Origin: an uncultured Oscillospiraceae bacterium
GTDB taxonomy: Bacteria; Bacillota; Clostridia; Oscillospirales; Ruminococcaceae
Length of the DNA stretch: 24,511 bases
Direction: 5' to 3'
NCBI GenBank assembly: GCA_934446565.1
Contig: CAKSEO010000037.1
Coordinates: 1 to 24,511, forward strand
The position numbers and the translations under genes are program-made. The notes below the pieces were generated by a model, which searched no databases, had not been told where the DNA came from, and saw only the letters and a program-made list of their open reading frames with translations. Each line of letters begins with the position of its first letter. Within the stretch, counting starts at the first letter, position 1. Below are positions 1-7,147 of the stretch, in pieces.

Positions 1-48
1 CGAGGGCGCTGCCCTCGACCTGCAAGAGGGGGACTAGTCCCCCTCTTG
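1..48. repeat. Double-hairpin palindromic intergenic element (REP-like)
   Basis: Two adjacent inverted repeats are visible. The first, at 1-17, has a 7-bp stem (CGAGGGC/GCCCTCG) and a GCT loop. The second, at 23-48, is a perfect 26-bp palindrome centred on ACTAGT with a G5/C5 tract on each side. The pair lies in non-coding DNA upstream of the glyS promoter. Tandem GC-rich hairpins of this kind resemble REP-like or BIME-like dispersed elements, but only one copy is in the window and its left edge may be cut off. It could also be a terminator of a gene beyond the edge, though neither hairpin is followed by a T tract. Confidence 0.55.
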
Positions 49-163
49 ACTCTCCCAATTAGTGATGCAAACTCCAATGTTCCTACAAACATAAATTATA
101 GTTTTTAGTAGCTTGCGCCTCCTTTTATCATTATACAGAAACATTTCCACAGGCAAATTTCAC

Positions 164-192
164 TTGACTTATGGGCGGTTTTGCGTTATACT
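164..192 (+). promoter_or_regulatory. Sigma-A type promoter of glyS
   Basis: The -35 hexamer TTGACT (164-169) is separated by 17 bp from the -10 hexamer TATACT (187-192). Transcription would start near 199, leaving a leader of about 50 nt before the glyS ATG. That is too short for a T-box riboswitch. Confidence 0.8.
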
Positions 193-214
193 ATAGAAGT
201 AACTATTTTACTGT

Positions 215-233
215 CCCTGCAAGCCATGCAGGG
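215..233 (+). promoter_or_regulatory. Leader hairpin before the glyS ribosome binding site
   Basis: A 7-bp perfect stem (CCCTGCA/TGCAGGG) with the 5-nt loop AGCCA falls inside the short predicted glyS leader. It ends 2 nt before the GAAAGG Shine-Dalgarno (236-241). It could modulate translation or mRNA stability. No T tract follows, so it is not a terminator. A regulatory role is inference. Confidence 0.4.
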
Positions 234-249
234 CTGAAAGGAATCACAT

Positions 250-1623
250 ATGAACAACACAGAAAAGACCCTCGACAAAATTGTTGCTCTCTGCAAGGGC
301 AGAGGCTTCGTTTACCCCGGCAGCGAGATCTACGGCGGACTTGCCAACACATGGGACTACGGTCCCCTCGGCGTTGAGCTCAAGACCAACATCAAGAACG
401 CATGGCGCAAGAAATTCATCCAGGAGAACAAGTACAACGTAGGACTGGACTCCGCTATCCTGATGAACCCGCAGACATGGGTTGCCTCCGGACACGTTGG
501 CGGCTTCTCCGACCCGCTGATGGACTGCAAGGACTGCAAGACCCGTCATCGTGCAGATAAGCTCATTGAGGACAACGGCGGCGACGCAAACGGCTGGACC
601 AACGAGCAGATGATGACCTACATCAGGGAACACGGCATCAAGTGCCCCAACTGCGGTTCCACAAACTTCACTGATATCCGTCAGTTCAACCTGATGTTCA
701 AGACATTCCAGGGTGTAACAGAGGACAGCAAGAACGAGATCTATCTCCGTCCGGAAACCGCACAGGGTATTTTCGTTAACTTTGCGAATATCCAGCGCAC
801 AAGCCGCAAAAAGGTACCGTTCGGCGTTGCCCAGGTCGGCAAGTCTTTCCGTAACGAGATAACCCCCGGTCAGTTCATCTTCCGCGTACGCGAGTTCGAG
901 CAGATGGAGCTCGAGTTCTTCTGCAAGCCCGGCACCGACCTCGAGTGGTTCCAGTACTGGAGAAGCTACTGCAAGAACTTCCTGCTCTCCCTCGGTCTTA
1001 AGGAGGAGAACATCAGACTTCGCGACCACAGCCCGGAGGAGCTCTGCTTCTATTCCAAGGCTACGACTGACTTCGAGTTCATGTTCCCATTTGGCTGGGG
1101 CGAGCTCTGGGGCGTTGCTGACCGTACAGACTACGACCTGACCCAGCACCAGAAGACCTCCGGCAAGAGCCTGGAGTACTTCGATCCTGAAACCAACGAG
1201 AAGTACATCCCGTACGTTATCGAGCCCTCCCTTGGTGTTGAGCGTCTGTTCCTGGCAGTCGTATGCGACGCATACGATGAGGAGCAGCTCGAGGACGGCA
1301 CCAGCCGTACCGTAATGCACCTGCACCCGGCTCTGGCTCCGGTGAAGGCTGCGATACTTCCGCTTTCCAAGAAGCTCAGCGAAAAGGCTGGCGAGCTCCA
1401 CGACGAGCTTGCTAAGTACTTCAATGTTGATTTCGACGACGCAGGCGCTATCGGCAAGCGTTACCGCAGACAGGATGAGATCGGCACTCCGTTCTGCATA
1501 ACCTACGATTTCGACACCGAAACAGACGGCTGCGTAACAGTCCGCGAGCGCGACTCCATGCAGCAGGTTCGTATCCCGCTGACTGAAGTCAAGGCTTACA
1601 TCGAGGAGAGAATTTTCTTCTGA
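250..1623 (+). CDS. glyS: Glycyl-tRNA synthetase, dimeric (alpha2) type
   Basis: Charges tRNA-Gly with glycine in the cytosol. The 457-aa length is usual for the single-chain homodimeric bacterial enzyme (also named glyQS). The N-terminal region [15 protein letters not shown] and the segment [11 protein letters not shown] near residues 35-45 are typical. C93, C96, C132 and C135 form a CxxC...CxxC zinc-binding insertion. Class II motif 2 is at FRNEITPG...[14 protein letters not shown] (about 200-224) and motif 3 at the LGVERL segment. The C-terminal anticodon-binding domain starts near [10 protein letters not shown]. The ATG is preceded by GAAAGG at 8-nt spacing. The gene stands alone with its own promoter and terminator. 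No T-box leader is present, although many Firmicutes glyS genes have one. Confidence 0.97.
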   Translation: MNNTEKTLDKIVALCKGRGFVYPGSEIYGGLANTWDYGPLGVELKTNIKNAWRKKFIQENKYNVGLDSAILMNPQTWVASGHVGGFSDPLMDCKDCKTRHRADKLIEDNGGDANGWTNEQMMTYIREHGIKCPNCGSTNFTDIRQFNLMFKTFQGVTEDSKNEIYLRPETAQGIFVNFANIQRTSRKKVPFGVAQVGKSFRNEITPGQFIFRVREFEQMELEFFCKPGTDLEWFQYWRSYCKNFLLSLGLKEENIRLRDHSPEELCFYSKATTDFEFMFPFGWGELWGVADRTDYDLTQHQKTSGKSLEYFDPETNEKYIPYVIEPSLGVERLFLAVVCDAYDEEQLEDGTSRTVMHLHPALAPVKAAILPLSKKLSEKAGELHDELAKYFNVDFDDAGAIGKRYRRQDEIGTPFCITYDFDTETDGCVTVRERDSMQQVRIPLTEVKAYIEERIFF

Positions 1624-1646
1624 TGAGAATTTGAGATAACTATAAT

Positions 1647-1677
1647 CGCCCCTTTCCGATACGGAAAGGGGCGTTTT
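1647..1677 (+). terminator. Intrinsic terminator of glyS
   Basis: A perfect 12-bp stem (1647-1658 with 1662-1673, CGCCCCTTTCCG and its complement) with a 3-nt ATA loop is followed by TTTT. It lies 23 bp after the glyS stop. It is also 15 bp beyond the stop of the convergent membrane protein gene and may act weakly on that strand. Confidence 0.9.
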
Positions 1678-1687
1678 GCAATATTGA

Positions 1688-2287
1688 TTATCTTCCCATC
1701 AGCTTTCTGCGTACGAACAGGAGCAGGAATACGATCCCGGCGGCTGCGGCGACGATTGAGATTATCAGCATAACTGGGTGCGAATCAGTGTCAACACATT
1801 TGATGTACAGATCCACGATATAATCATCTACTTCATCGTCAGTAAAGCCATCGTTTATCAGGTACTGCCTGATGAATTCCCGGTCCTCGTCGTCCATTTC
1901 GGTGACCTTACCCTTGAAATGCACCGGAGTGATGTCGTAGTCGGACTGCCACTGGTCGTATTGTTCTTCCAGAGAGCTTATCAGGCTTTTTACCGGGGTA
2001 TACAGCCCCATAAGGCGTTGGGTGCCGGATTCTATCATAAAGAACTGACCAACAGATTTGTTGTCGTCTTCGTCGATGATTTCTTCATACGCGCCGTAAT
2101 TTATCGCGAGATCGCCTTCCACCATCATTCCCTCGTGGAAGTCGAACCATTCGAGCGAGCTGTAGTCCTCGCCCTTTTGGGAATAGTCGATCATTTCTCC
2201 GGCGGTGAAAAAGATCATAACTATCCCTAGTATCAGGAGAATCAATCCAGTAGAAAGCAGCCTCCAGGTATTAAATCCAAACTTCAT
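1688..2287 (-). CDS. Hypothetical two-pass membrane protein, 199 aa
   Basis: I do not recognise a characterised family. An N-terminal hydrophobic helix (about residues 10-30, LLSTGLILLILGIVMIFF) and a C-terminal one (about 171-192, VMLIISIVAAAAGIVFLLLF) flank a soluble, acidic domain of about 140 residues. The C-terminus is basic (RRKLMGR), so the central domain is probably extracytoplasmic with both ends inside. The acidic patch DMDDEDR-like region near 130-135 and DDEVDDY stand out. It has a consensus promoter of its own and a ribosome binding site (AAAGGATGG) shortly before ATG. Monocistronic and convergent with glyS. Function unknown. Confidence 0.75.
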   Translation of the reverse strand: MKFGFNTWRLLSTGLILLILGIVMIFFTAGEMIDYSQKGEDYSSLEWFDFHEGMMVEGDLAINYGAYEEIIDEDDNKSVGQFFMIESGTQRLMGLYTPVKSLISSLEEQYDQWQSDYDITPVHFKGKVTEMDDEDREFIRQYLINDGFTDDEVDDYIVDLYIKCVDTDSHPVMLIISIVAAAAGIVFLLLFVRRKLMGR

Positions 2288-2333
2288 ATTATTACCATCC
2301 TTTTTTTATTTGCGGCCATAACCGCTTTAGTCG

Positions 2334-2362
2334 ATTATATCATATAAATGGTGAGGTGTCAA
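2334..2362 (-). promoter_or_regulatory. Consensus sigma-A promoter of the 199-aa membrane protein gene
   Basis: Read on the minus strand, TTGACA (2357-2362) is followed after exactly 17 bp by TATAAT (2334-2339), a perfect consensus. Transcription would begin near 2327, about 40 nt before the ATG at 2287. Confidence 0.85.
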
Positions 2363-2460
2363 TAATTATCAGAATTTATCATAAAATATATAAGTCTGAA
2401 GAATAGAAATATAACAAATTGTAAAGTTTTTGTTAATTTAAGGCCTTAGCGGAATCTTAA

Positions 2461-2500
2461 CAACATAATTGTTGACATTTTGGATTTGTTGTGGTAAACT
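2461..2500 (+). promoter_or_regulatory. Promoter of the 68-aa protein gene, with an overlapping dyad
   Basis: TTGACA (2472-2477) is followed after 17 bp by TAAACT (2495-2500). The dyad CAACA-TAAT-TGTTG (2461-2474) overlaps the -35 box and could be an operator, but there is nothing to identify a regulator. The wider stretch 2363-2460 is AT-rich and shows no other gene. Confidence 0.6.
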
Positions 2501-2552
2501 TTTAGTATATAAACAGCAAATAAATTCCAGTAATAAAAAGGAGAAGGTAATT

Positions 2553-2759
2553 ATGTGGACGATCACGGAAAAGCAGTATACCAGCGAGGATGGTGAAGAT
2601 TACACGGGTTATGGCGTGCAGTTCGGTGAATGTCGCGTTGATGACATTACACCGAACAGGAAGGCAATAGGTCGGTTTGTAGATGCGCTGAACAGATTTG
2701 ACGCGTCTCCGGTGCATATCTACGAGATAATCGACAATTATCTTGCCGAGATAAGCTGA
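2553..2759 (+). CDS. Small DUF6514-like protein, 68 aa
   Basis: The reading frame is open from 2469, but the ATG at 2553 is preceded by AAAAGGAGAAGG at good spacing, while 2469 would be a TTG lying inside the -35 region of the predicted promoter. The product is acidic, without membrane helices or a signal peptide. The pattern YGVQFG...VDDITPNRKAIGRFVDALNRFDASPVHIYEIIDNYL resembles the small clostridial DUF6514 family as I remember it; this needs a profile search. The likely fold is a short beta region followed by two helices. It is monocistronic, with its own promoter and terminator. Function unknown. Confidence 0.75.
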   Translation: MWTITEKQYTSEDGEDYTGYGVQFGECRVDDITPNRKAIGRFVDALNRFDASPVHIYEIIDNYLAEIS

Positions 2760-2797
2760 TATCTTTGAATGTTCAGACTTTCCCCGGTTTGGACAAA

Positions 2798-2829
2798 AAA
2801 ACCGCCCGGTTTCCCCGCCGGGCGGTTTT
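2798..2829. terminator. Bidirectional intrinsic terminator
   Basis: A 12-bp perfect stem (2798-2809 with 2818-2829, AAAACCGCCCGG and its complement) has an 8-nt loop. The flanking A run on the left and T run on the right let it work on both strands. It serves the 68-aa gene on the plus strand and the DUF4956 gene on the minus strand, where the tract of seven T residues is stronger. Confidence 0.9.
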
Positions 2830-2845
2830 ACTTTGCAATGAGCTA

Positions 2846-3547
2846 TCAGTTCATGTACTCCCCGCTGTATTCCAGAAGCGTCACGCTGTCTACGCCGTCG
2901 ATGGCGTTGAAACGGCTGAGGTAAGTGGTGTCATTCTTCTTTATCTTGACTTCCACGGTGAGCTCCACCTTGTTGCCGGTCTGGGTCTTGTTTTTCAGAC
3001 GGTACTTCACACCGCCGAGAACGCCGTTGACGTTCATTTCGCTGGCGGAATCATAGCGAACGATGAGCAGGTAGCTTTTCTTCTCCTTGCGGAAGATGGT
3101 GATGAGTATGTACAGAACCGCGATTATCGCAGTTCCCAGCAGTGCCACCCAGTAGAGCTGCGCACCGGCTGTAATGCCCGCTGCTATGCCCCAGAAAAGG
3201 AATCCGATGTCCAGCGGGTCTTTCACCGCCGCGCGGAATCTGACGATCGACAGTGCGCCGACCATGCCAAGTGACAGCACGACATTGGAGCTTATCGTCA
3301 TGATGACGAACGAGGTGACAACGGTCGTCAGTATCACAAGAATATTGAAGTTTTCGTTGTAGATAACGCTGCGGTTAAAGAAACGGTACACAAGATATAT
3401 GACAGCGCCGCATACTGCCGCCGTGAGCAGCGTCACCAGAATAGTCGTGACGGACAGATTGGCAAGCTCAAAATCCGTGCCGAACAGATTTATGGCGTCA
3501 GTGAGTTTTGAACCGCTTGCCAGGAACTGGCTTATCGAATCAACCAT
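2846..3547 (-). CDS. DUF4956 membrane protein, 233 aa
   Basis: Hydrophobic segments lie at about residues 34-55, 68-95, 113-131 and 133-152. A soluble C-terminal domain of about 80 residues (from 155) probably lies in the cytosol. The motif GALSIVRFRAAVKDP (97-111) between the second and third membrane segments is the signature I associate with DUF4956. The start ATG is preceded by GGAGG at 9-nt spacing. It overlaps the stop of the upstream VTC-domain gene by 8 bp, which indicates translational coupling. Genes of this family commonly neighbour VTC-type polyphosphate polymerase genes, so the two probably act as a membrane complex. That role is inferred; the biochemical function of DUF4956 is not established to my knowledge. 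Confidence 0.88.
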   Translation of the reverse strand: MVDSISQFLASGSKLTDAINLFGTDFELANLSVTTILVTLLTAAVCGAVIYLVYRFFNRSVIYNENFNILVILTTVVTSFVIMTISSNVVLSLGMVGALSIVRFRAAVKDPLDIGFLFWGIAAGITAGAQLYWVALLGTAIIAVLYILITIFRKEKKSYLLIVRYDSASEMNVNGVLGGVKYRLKNKTQTGNKVELTVEVKIKKNDTTYLSRFNAIDGVDSVTLLEYSGEYMN

Positions 3548-4340
3548 GGGATAATACCTCCAACATTCTTTCTGTGCATATTATGTATTTCGATACTGAC
3601 TGCTGCGGGGCGTTCAGACCTTGCAGCACCGCCTGTATACTTTCGGGAATATAGCTGTCAAATTTAACTTCTAGTATGATATCTCCGCCGAGGACCGGAG
3701 TATACTGCGCTTCCGGAGCAAACATGTCCATCGTGTTGAAGCAGGCGGAAAGCTGCTTGTCGAACGTTATCCGGACGTTTCCGAACCGTGATATCAGCGC
3801 CTGGCGTCGGTAATCCACAATTACCCTCGGACGCAGCCGCGTCAGCAGGTCGGCTCGGTAAAATTCGCCAAATGCGTCCTCGTCGCTGTCGCTGTCCGCC
3901 ATGAAACTGCTGTCACATGCCAGAAGCGAGCGGTACTGCTCGTCGGTCAGCCGCCGGGACAGCTTGGAAACGTAGGCGTCGTCCTTGTGCTTCGATTCCA
4001 GGCTGATGAGGGATGGGTCGAGGTCGTAGGCGCGTATCCGGAATTTCCGGCGGGTCTGTATACCGTTCATCTTCTGCCAGTAGGCGGAGTTGTAGATGTC
4101 GTCGAAGTAAAGGCTGGTCACGCGGTATTCGCCGTTCACGCCGTGCGGGTCTACGGTCATCATCGGGGTCAGGCGCTCCCTTAGCATCAGGTATGTTCCT
4201 TCGTTGATGATGAATTTCAGCTCGTGACGTAGCTTCCTCCCGCCGGATAGCGTTGTCCGGTCGCGCAGCGCCGGAGCGTGTACGCGGGTCTCCTCGCTTT
4301 TTAAGCCTGGTATCAGCTTTGTGGACTTCAATAACCTCAC
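3540..4340 (-). CDS. VTC-domain (polyphosphate polymerase-like) protein, 266 aa
   Basis: The VTC domain belongs to the triphosphate tunnel metalloenzyme fold; in yeast Vtc4 it makes polyphosphate from ATP. Tunnel residues expected for the family are present: RHELKF (38-43), YRVTSLYFDD (72-81), RRKFRIRAY (97-105), ESKHKD (115-120), RLRPRVIVDYRR (168-179), RFGNVRITFD (185-194), EVKFD (224-228) and SVSKY (248-252). A basic extension of about 37 residues precedes the domain. The start is GTG, supported by GGGGGTGA just upstream. There is no SPX domain and no membrane segment, so membrane attachment would come from the coupled DUF4956 partner. No CotH-family gene, a frequent neighbour elsewhere, is in the window. 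Whether it synthesises polyphosphate is inference. Confidence 0.88.
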   Translation of the reverse strand: MRLLKSTKLIPGLKSEETRVHAPALRDRTTLSGGRKLRHELKFIINEGTYLMLRERLTPMMTVDPHGVNGEYRVTSLYFDDIYNSAYWQKMNGIQTRRKFRIRAYDLDPSLISLESKHKDDAYVSKLSRRLTDEQYRSLLACDSSFMADSDSDEDAFGEFYRADLLTRLRPRVIVDYRRQALISRFGNVRITFDKQLSACFNTMDMFAPEAQYTPVLGGDIILEVKFDSYIPESIQAVLQGLNAPQQSVSKYIICTERMLEVLSHG

Positions 4341-4386
4341 TTTGTCACCCCCGCGTTTATAAAATCGTTTACAAGCGTATAATATA

Positions 4387-4415
4387 AGTATAACAAAAAA
4401 ACGACATAATTACAA
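4387..4415 (-). promoter_or_regulatory. Promoter of the VTC-DUF4956 operon
   Basis: On the minus strand TTGTAA (4410-4415) and TATACT (4387-4392) are 17 bp apart, about 45 bp before the GTG start at 4340. The -35 is weaker than others in the window. Confidence 0.55.
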
Positions 4416-4498
4416 GCCTGTTTTTTTGTATATTGAAGCACTGTTTATACTGGCAGTTATTTAATAAATGAAAATATCGGGAAATTTTCAAAAAACCC

Positions 4499-4527
4499 TT
4501 GACAATGCTTTTATAATACGGTATAAT
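4499..4527 (+). promoter_or_regulatory. Consensus promoter of the rpmH operon
   Basis: TTGACA (4499-4504), a 17-bp spacer and TATAAT (4522-4527) give a perfect sigma-A match. Start of transcription near 4534 would leave a leader of about 95 nt before rpmH. No DnaA boxes were seen in 4341-4628. Confidence 0.9.
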
Positions 4528-4628
4528 AAATTATTGTTGACAGCTGTGTGCGGAGAAGCTATATCTAAAGGCAGATTCCGGAAAAACATACAGCGATACT
4601 ACCATCTTCAATAAAGGGGGGTCTATCA

Positions 4629-4763
4629 ATGAAAAGAACTTACCAGCCCAAGAAGCTTCAGAGAAAGCACGAGCACGGCTTTATGAAGAGAATGGCAACC
4701 AAGAACGGTCGTAAGGTTCTCGCTCGCCGCCGCGCAAAGGGCAGAAAAAAGCTGACCTACTGA
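4629..4763 (+). CDS. rpmH: 50S ribosomal protein L34
   Basis: This 44-codon gene encodes [19 protein letters not shown], then [20 protein letters not shown] and a KLTY terminus, the near-invariant L34 sequence. L34 is a small, highly basic protein of the large ribosomal subunit that binds 23S rRNA. The ATG follows a strong AAAGGGGGG ribosome binding site at 8-nt spacing. It is first in the rpmH-rnpA-yidD-yidC-jag operon and is driven by a consensus promoter. In most Firmicutes this gene lies beside dnaA and the replication origin; here a VTC-DUF4956 operon lies upstream instead. Confidence 0.98.
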   Translation: MKRTYQPKKLQRKHEHGFMKRMATKNGRKVLARRRAKGRKKLTY

Positions 4764-4773
4764 TCTGACTGCA

Positions 4774-5127
4774 ATGTCTGAATTCAAAAAGAAGTACATT
4801 GTGATCAAGAACAACCGCGATTTCAGCTTCCTCTTTAAAAAAGGGGAAAGTATCGTCACATACGGCTTTGTCTGCTATGTCAGGGAGAGGCGCGGGCGGT
4901 GCAACCGTCTCGGTATTGTTACCGGGAAAAAGGTCGGGAACGCGGTCAAACGAAATCGCTCAAGGCGGATAATAAGGGAAGCCTTCCGCCTTTTCGAGCC
5001 GATTTTGAAAGAGAAAACACAAAAGCGTTACGATTTTGTCTTTGTCGCAAGGAGCAAGACTCCGGAGCTCAAATCCACCAAGATCTACTCTCTGCTGATG
5101 AAGAATGTTCTGTCTAAGCTGTCATGA
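4774..5127 (+). CDS. rnpA: Ribonuclease P protein component
   Basis: The protein subunit of RNase P assists the catalytic RNA in removing 5' leaders from precursor tRNAs. The 117-aa length is normal. The diagnostic RNR signature appears as [22 protein letters not shown] (about residues 50-71), with the early FKKG region and the C-terminal [12 protein letters not shown] segment also typical. No clear Shine-Dalgarno precedes the ATG, which lies 10 bp after the rpmH stop, so translation is probably coupled to rpmH. It overlaps yidD by 4 bp (ATGA). Confidence 0.97.
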   Translation: MSEFKKKYIVIKNNRDFSFLFKKGESIVTYGFVCYVRERRGRCNRLGIVTGKKVGNAVKRNRSRRIIREAFRLFEPILKEKTQKRYDFVFVARSKTPELKSTKIYSLLMKNVLSKLS

Positions 5128-5453
5128 AGTATATTTTTCTTGCCATCATCAAGCTGTACAGACTTACGCTGTCAAAGATCTTACCGCCGTGCTGCCGCTA
5201 TTATCCAAGCTGTTCCGAATACGGGCTGACCGCTATTCGGCGTTTTGGTGCGGTGAGGGGCGGTTATTTGACGTTATGGAGAATTATGCGGTGCAATCCG
5301 TTTGGTGCAGGCGGCATCGACCCTGTGCCGCAGAAGTTCTGCTTTCACCCCGAAAAGCTGCCGGTGCCTCCGGATTTTGGCATTCCGGATGACGACAGCG
5401 CCGACTACCTCAGTGAAGATATAAAGCGTTCCTACAGAGATAAAACCACTTAA
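5124..5453 (+). CDS. yidD: Membrane protein insertion efficiency factor YidD
   Basis: A small membrane-associated protein that aids YidC-dependent insertion. The family signature is intact: an N-terminal amphipathic segment ([16 protein letters not shown]), then [14 protein letters not shown] and [17 protein letters not shown]. At 109 aa it is longer than the usual 70-85 aa, with an acidic and polar C-terminal tail after the core (from about residue 80). The start codon overlaps the rnpA stop (ATGA). It is followed by a 132-bp gap before yidC. Confidence 0.95.
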   Translation: MKYIFLAIIKLYRLTLSKILPPCCRYYPSCSEYGLTAIRRFGAVRGGYLTLWRIMRCNPFGAGGIDPVPQKFCFHPEKLPVPPDFGIPDDDSADYLSEDIKRSYRDKTT

Positions 5454-5585
5454 AAGTGAAGTCAACTGCGGCTTTATGCGCCGTGTTATCATATACCATT
5501 CCAAAGACGCCGGAGCTTATCCGGTCGGACGAACGACGCAGCGCGCACACCGCTCCATCCACAGCGCTGCACACAACGAAAGGAC
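5454..5585 (+). other. Gap between yidD and yidC with a small hairpin
   Basis: This 132-bp stretch is unusually long for the operon. It holds a small hairpin, CCGGA-GCTTA-TCCGG at 5510-5524, and no T tract, so it is unlikely to be a terminator. No promoter matching consensus was recognised and no convincing ORF was seen. Confidence 0.4.
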
Positions 5586-7127
5586 GTGGACACAATAGAG
5601 TTCCTGTACAGTATCATAGGATATCCCCTTGGCTACATCATGTGGGCGATCTATGAGGTCATCTGCAAGAACACTGGCGCCAGCATCGGTGTGGCGATCC
5701 TGGTGTTTACATTTATCGTAAAGCTGGCTATGCTGCCGCTGTCGATAAAGCAGCAGAAAAACAGCGCAAAATCAGCGATATTCGCACCTAAAGTAAGAGA
5801 GATCCAGCAGAAATATAAGAACAATCAGGAAAAGCAGCAGCAGGAGCTTGCAAAGCTCCAGGCGCAGGGCTACAGCCCTATGGGCGGCTGCGGCACGATG
5901 GCTATCACGTTCCTGCTCCTGTTCGGCGTGCTGGACGTTGTTTACAAACCCATGACCCACATTATGCACATGGGCAACACTACCCAGATCATGCAGGAGT
6001 CCTACTACGTTTCCATGACGAAGATATTCGTAGACGAGTACGGAAACACCCAGGAGCTTACTGGTGACGCGCTCACCAAGCATGACGACATCGTACGCGA
6101 CGCGAAGCAGATACTCGAGTATTACAATGCGAACTGCCTCGGCGACGGCGAGGAGCCTCTCACCGATGACGTTTGGGCAAACCTTGACTCCACCAGCAAG
6201 AACATGGTGAAGAAGGTCATCACGAAGGCGACCATCACTTCCTTTAACGAGGATAACGGCAACGATCTGTTTACCGAAAGCGACCTCTATTCTCTGACAA
6301 AGGCAGAGCAGGCAGAGGTGGACGCTATAGGCGATGAGACTGAAAAGAATGAGTACAGACAGACCCACAGCTTCTCTGCTTCCACCATAAGCGCAGTTGA
6401 AACAGTACAGCGCAAGTACGGCTCCGTTAAGGCGACCGCTGACAGCGATTCCCTGACATACACGCAGGCGTCTACGCTTCAGAGAGAGCTTTACGCTATC
6501 GAGATGTACGGTCAGGTATCTGAGATAGATCCCTCCGCTTCCTCCTACAGCCTACAGCAGTCCGACAAGGACAACATGGCAGAGCTGAACGACAAGCTCG
6601 AATTCCTCGGGATCCCGCTCGGCAAGGATCCGGCAAGCGATCTCGGCTGGCCGATGATACTCATTCCGATACTGGCGTTCGTATTCTCCATGGCGCAGAC
6701 CCTTATCTCCATGAAGACGATGGACACCAGCGCAGCTGGCGGAAACTCCGGCTGCATGAAGGCTACGTTCTTCATCATGCCTATCTTCTCCATCGTGCTG
6801 GTATTCACAGTACCTGCCGGTGCGGGCTTCTACTGGACGATAAGCTATGCGTTCGGTATATTGCAGACGCTTCTGCTCAACAAGGTATACAGCCCTGCCA
6901 AGCTCCGTGCGCAGGCCGAAGCTGAATACAACGAGCGCATGAAGAACGCCGCAAAGGAAGAGAAGCGCAAGAAGCAGGCGGAGGATCTCAATGCAGTTTC
7001 CGAGTACGAGGGCGAAAAGCTCACGCAGAAGGAGATCAACCGCAGAAAGCTCGCAGCCGCAAGAAAGGCTGACGCCGAGAAGTACGGCGAGGAGTACCAA
7101 GAAGAGGATAACGACGACGATACCTGA
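5586..7127 (+). CDS. yidC: Membrane protein insertase YidC/Oxa1 family with large insertion
   Basis: Inserts proteins into the cytoplasmic membrane, alone or with SecYEG. Oxa1-family segments are recognisable: TM1 about 32-52 (ending KLAMLPLSIKQQKN), TM2 about 104-120, then TM3-TM5 at about 353-375, 391-409 and 411-431 (including FTVPAGAGFYWTISYAFGILQ). Between TM2 and TM3 lies about 220 residues, mostly polar and acidic, where B. subtilis SpoIIIJ has a short loop; topology puts it outside the cell. No lipobox is seen. A charged cytosolic tail (433-513, rich in K, E and A) may contact ribosomes. The groove arginine of SpoIIIJ appears replaced by K46. The start GTG is uncertain: AGGA ends only 1 nt before it, and no ATG lies upstream in frame. 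Confidence 0.93.
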   Translation: MDTIEFLYSIIGYPLGYIMWAIYEVICKNTGASIGVAILVFTFIVKLAMLPLSIKQQKNSAKSAIFAPKVREIQQKYKNNQEKQQQELAKLQAQGYSPMGGCGTMAITFLLLFGVLDVVYKPMTHIMHMGNTTQIMQESYYVSMTKIFVDEYGNTQELTGDALTKHDDIVRDAKQILEYYNANCLGDGEEPLTDDVWANLDSTSKNMVKKVITKATITSFNEDNGNDLFTESDLYSLTKAEQAEVDAIGDETEKNEYRQTHSFSASTISAVETVQRKYGSVKATADSDSLTYTQASTLQRELYAIEMYGQVSEIDPSASSYSLQQSDKDNMAELNDKLEFLGIPLGKDPASDLGWPMILIPILAFVFSMAQTLISMKTMDTSAAGGNSGCMKATFFIMPIFSIVLVFTVPAGAGFYWTISYAFGILQTLLLNKVYSPAKLRAQAEAEYNERMKNAAKEEKRKKQAEDLNAVSEYEGEKLTQKEINRRKLAAARKADAEKYGEEYQEEDNDDDT

Positions 7128-7147
7128 TTATCGCAGGAGGGTGAAAT

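Noticed and set aside
3..92. Minus-strand open frame starting with ATG at 92 and running off the left edge through the palindromes
   Set aside because: About half of its sequence is the palindromic element, and the AGGAGG-like site upstream is about 25 nt away from the ATG. It looks like repeat read-through rather than a gene.
49..249. Glycine T-box riboswitch before glyS
   Set aside because: The promoter at 164-192 leaves only about 50 nt of leader, and no T-box consensus or specifier stem was seen.
244..1401. 385-aa open frame antisense to glyS
   Set aside because: It is a shadow of the well-supported glyS frame, with no ribosome binding site or recognisable domain.
4341..4628. Replication origin upstream of rpmH
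   Set aside because: No TTATCCACA-like DnaA boxes and no dnaA gene were seen; the region is explained by two promoters.
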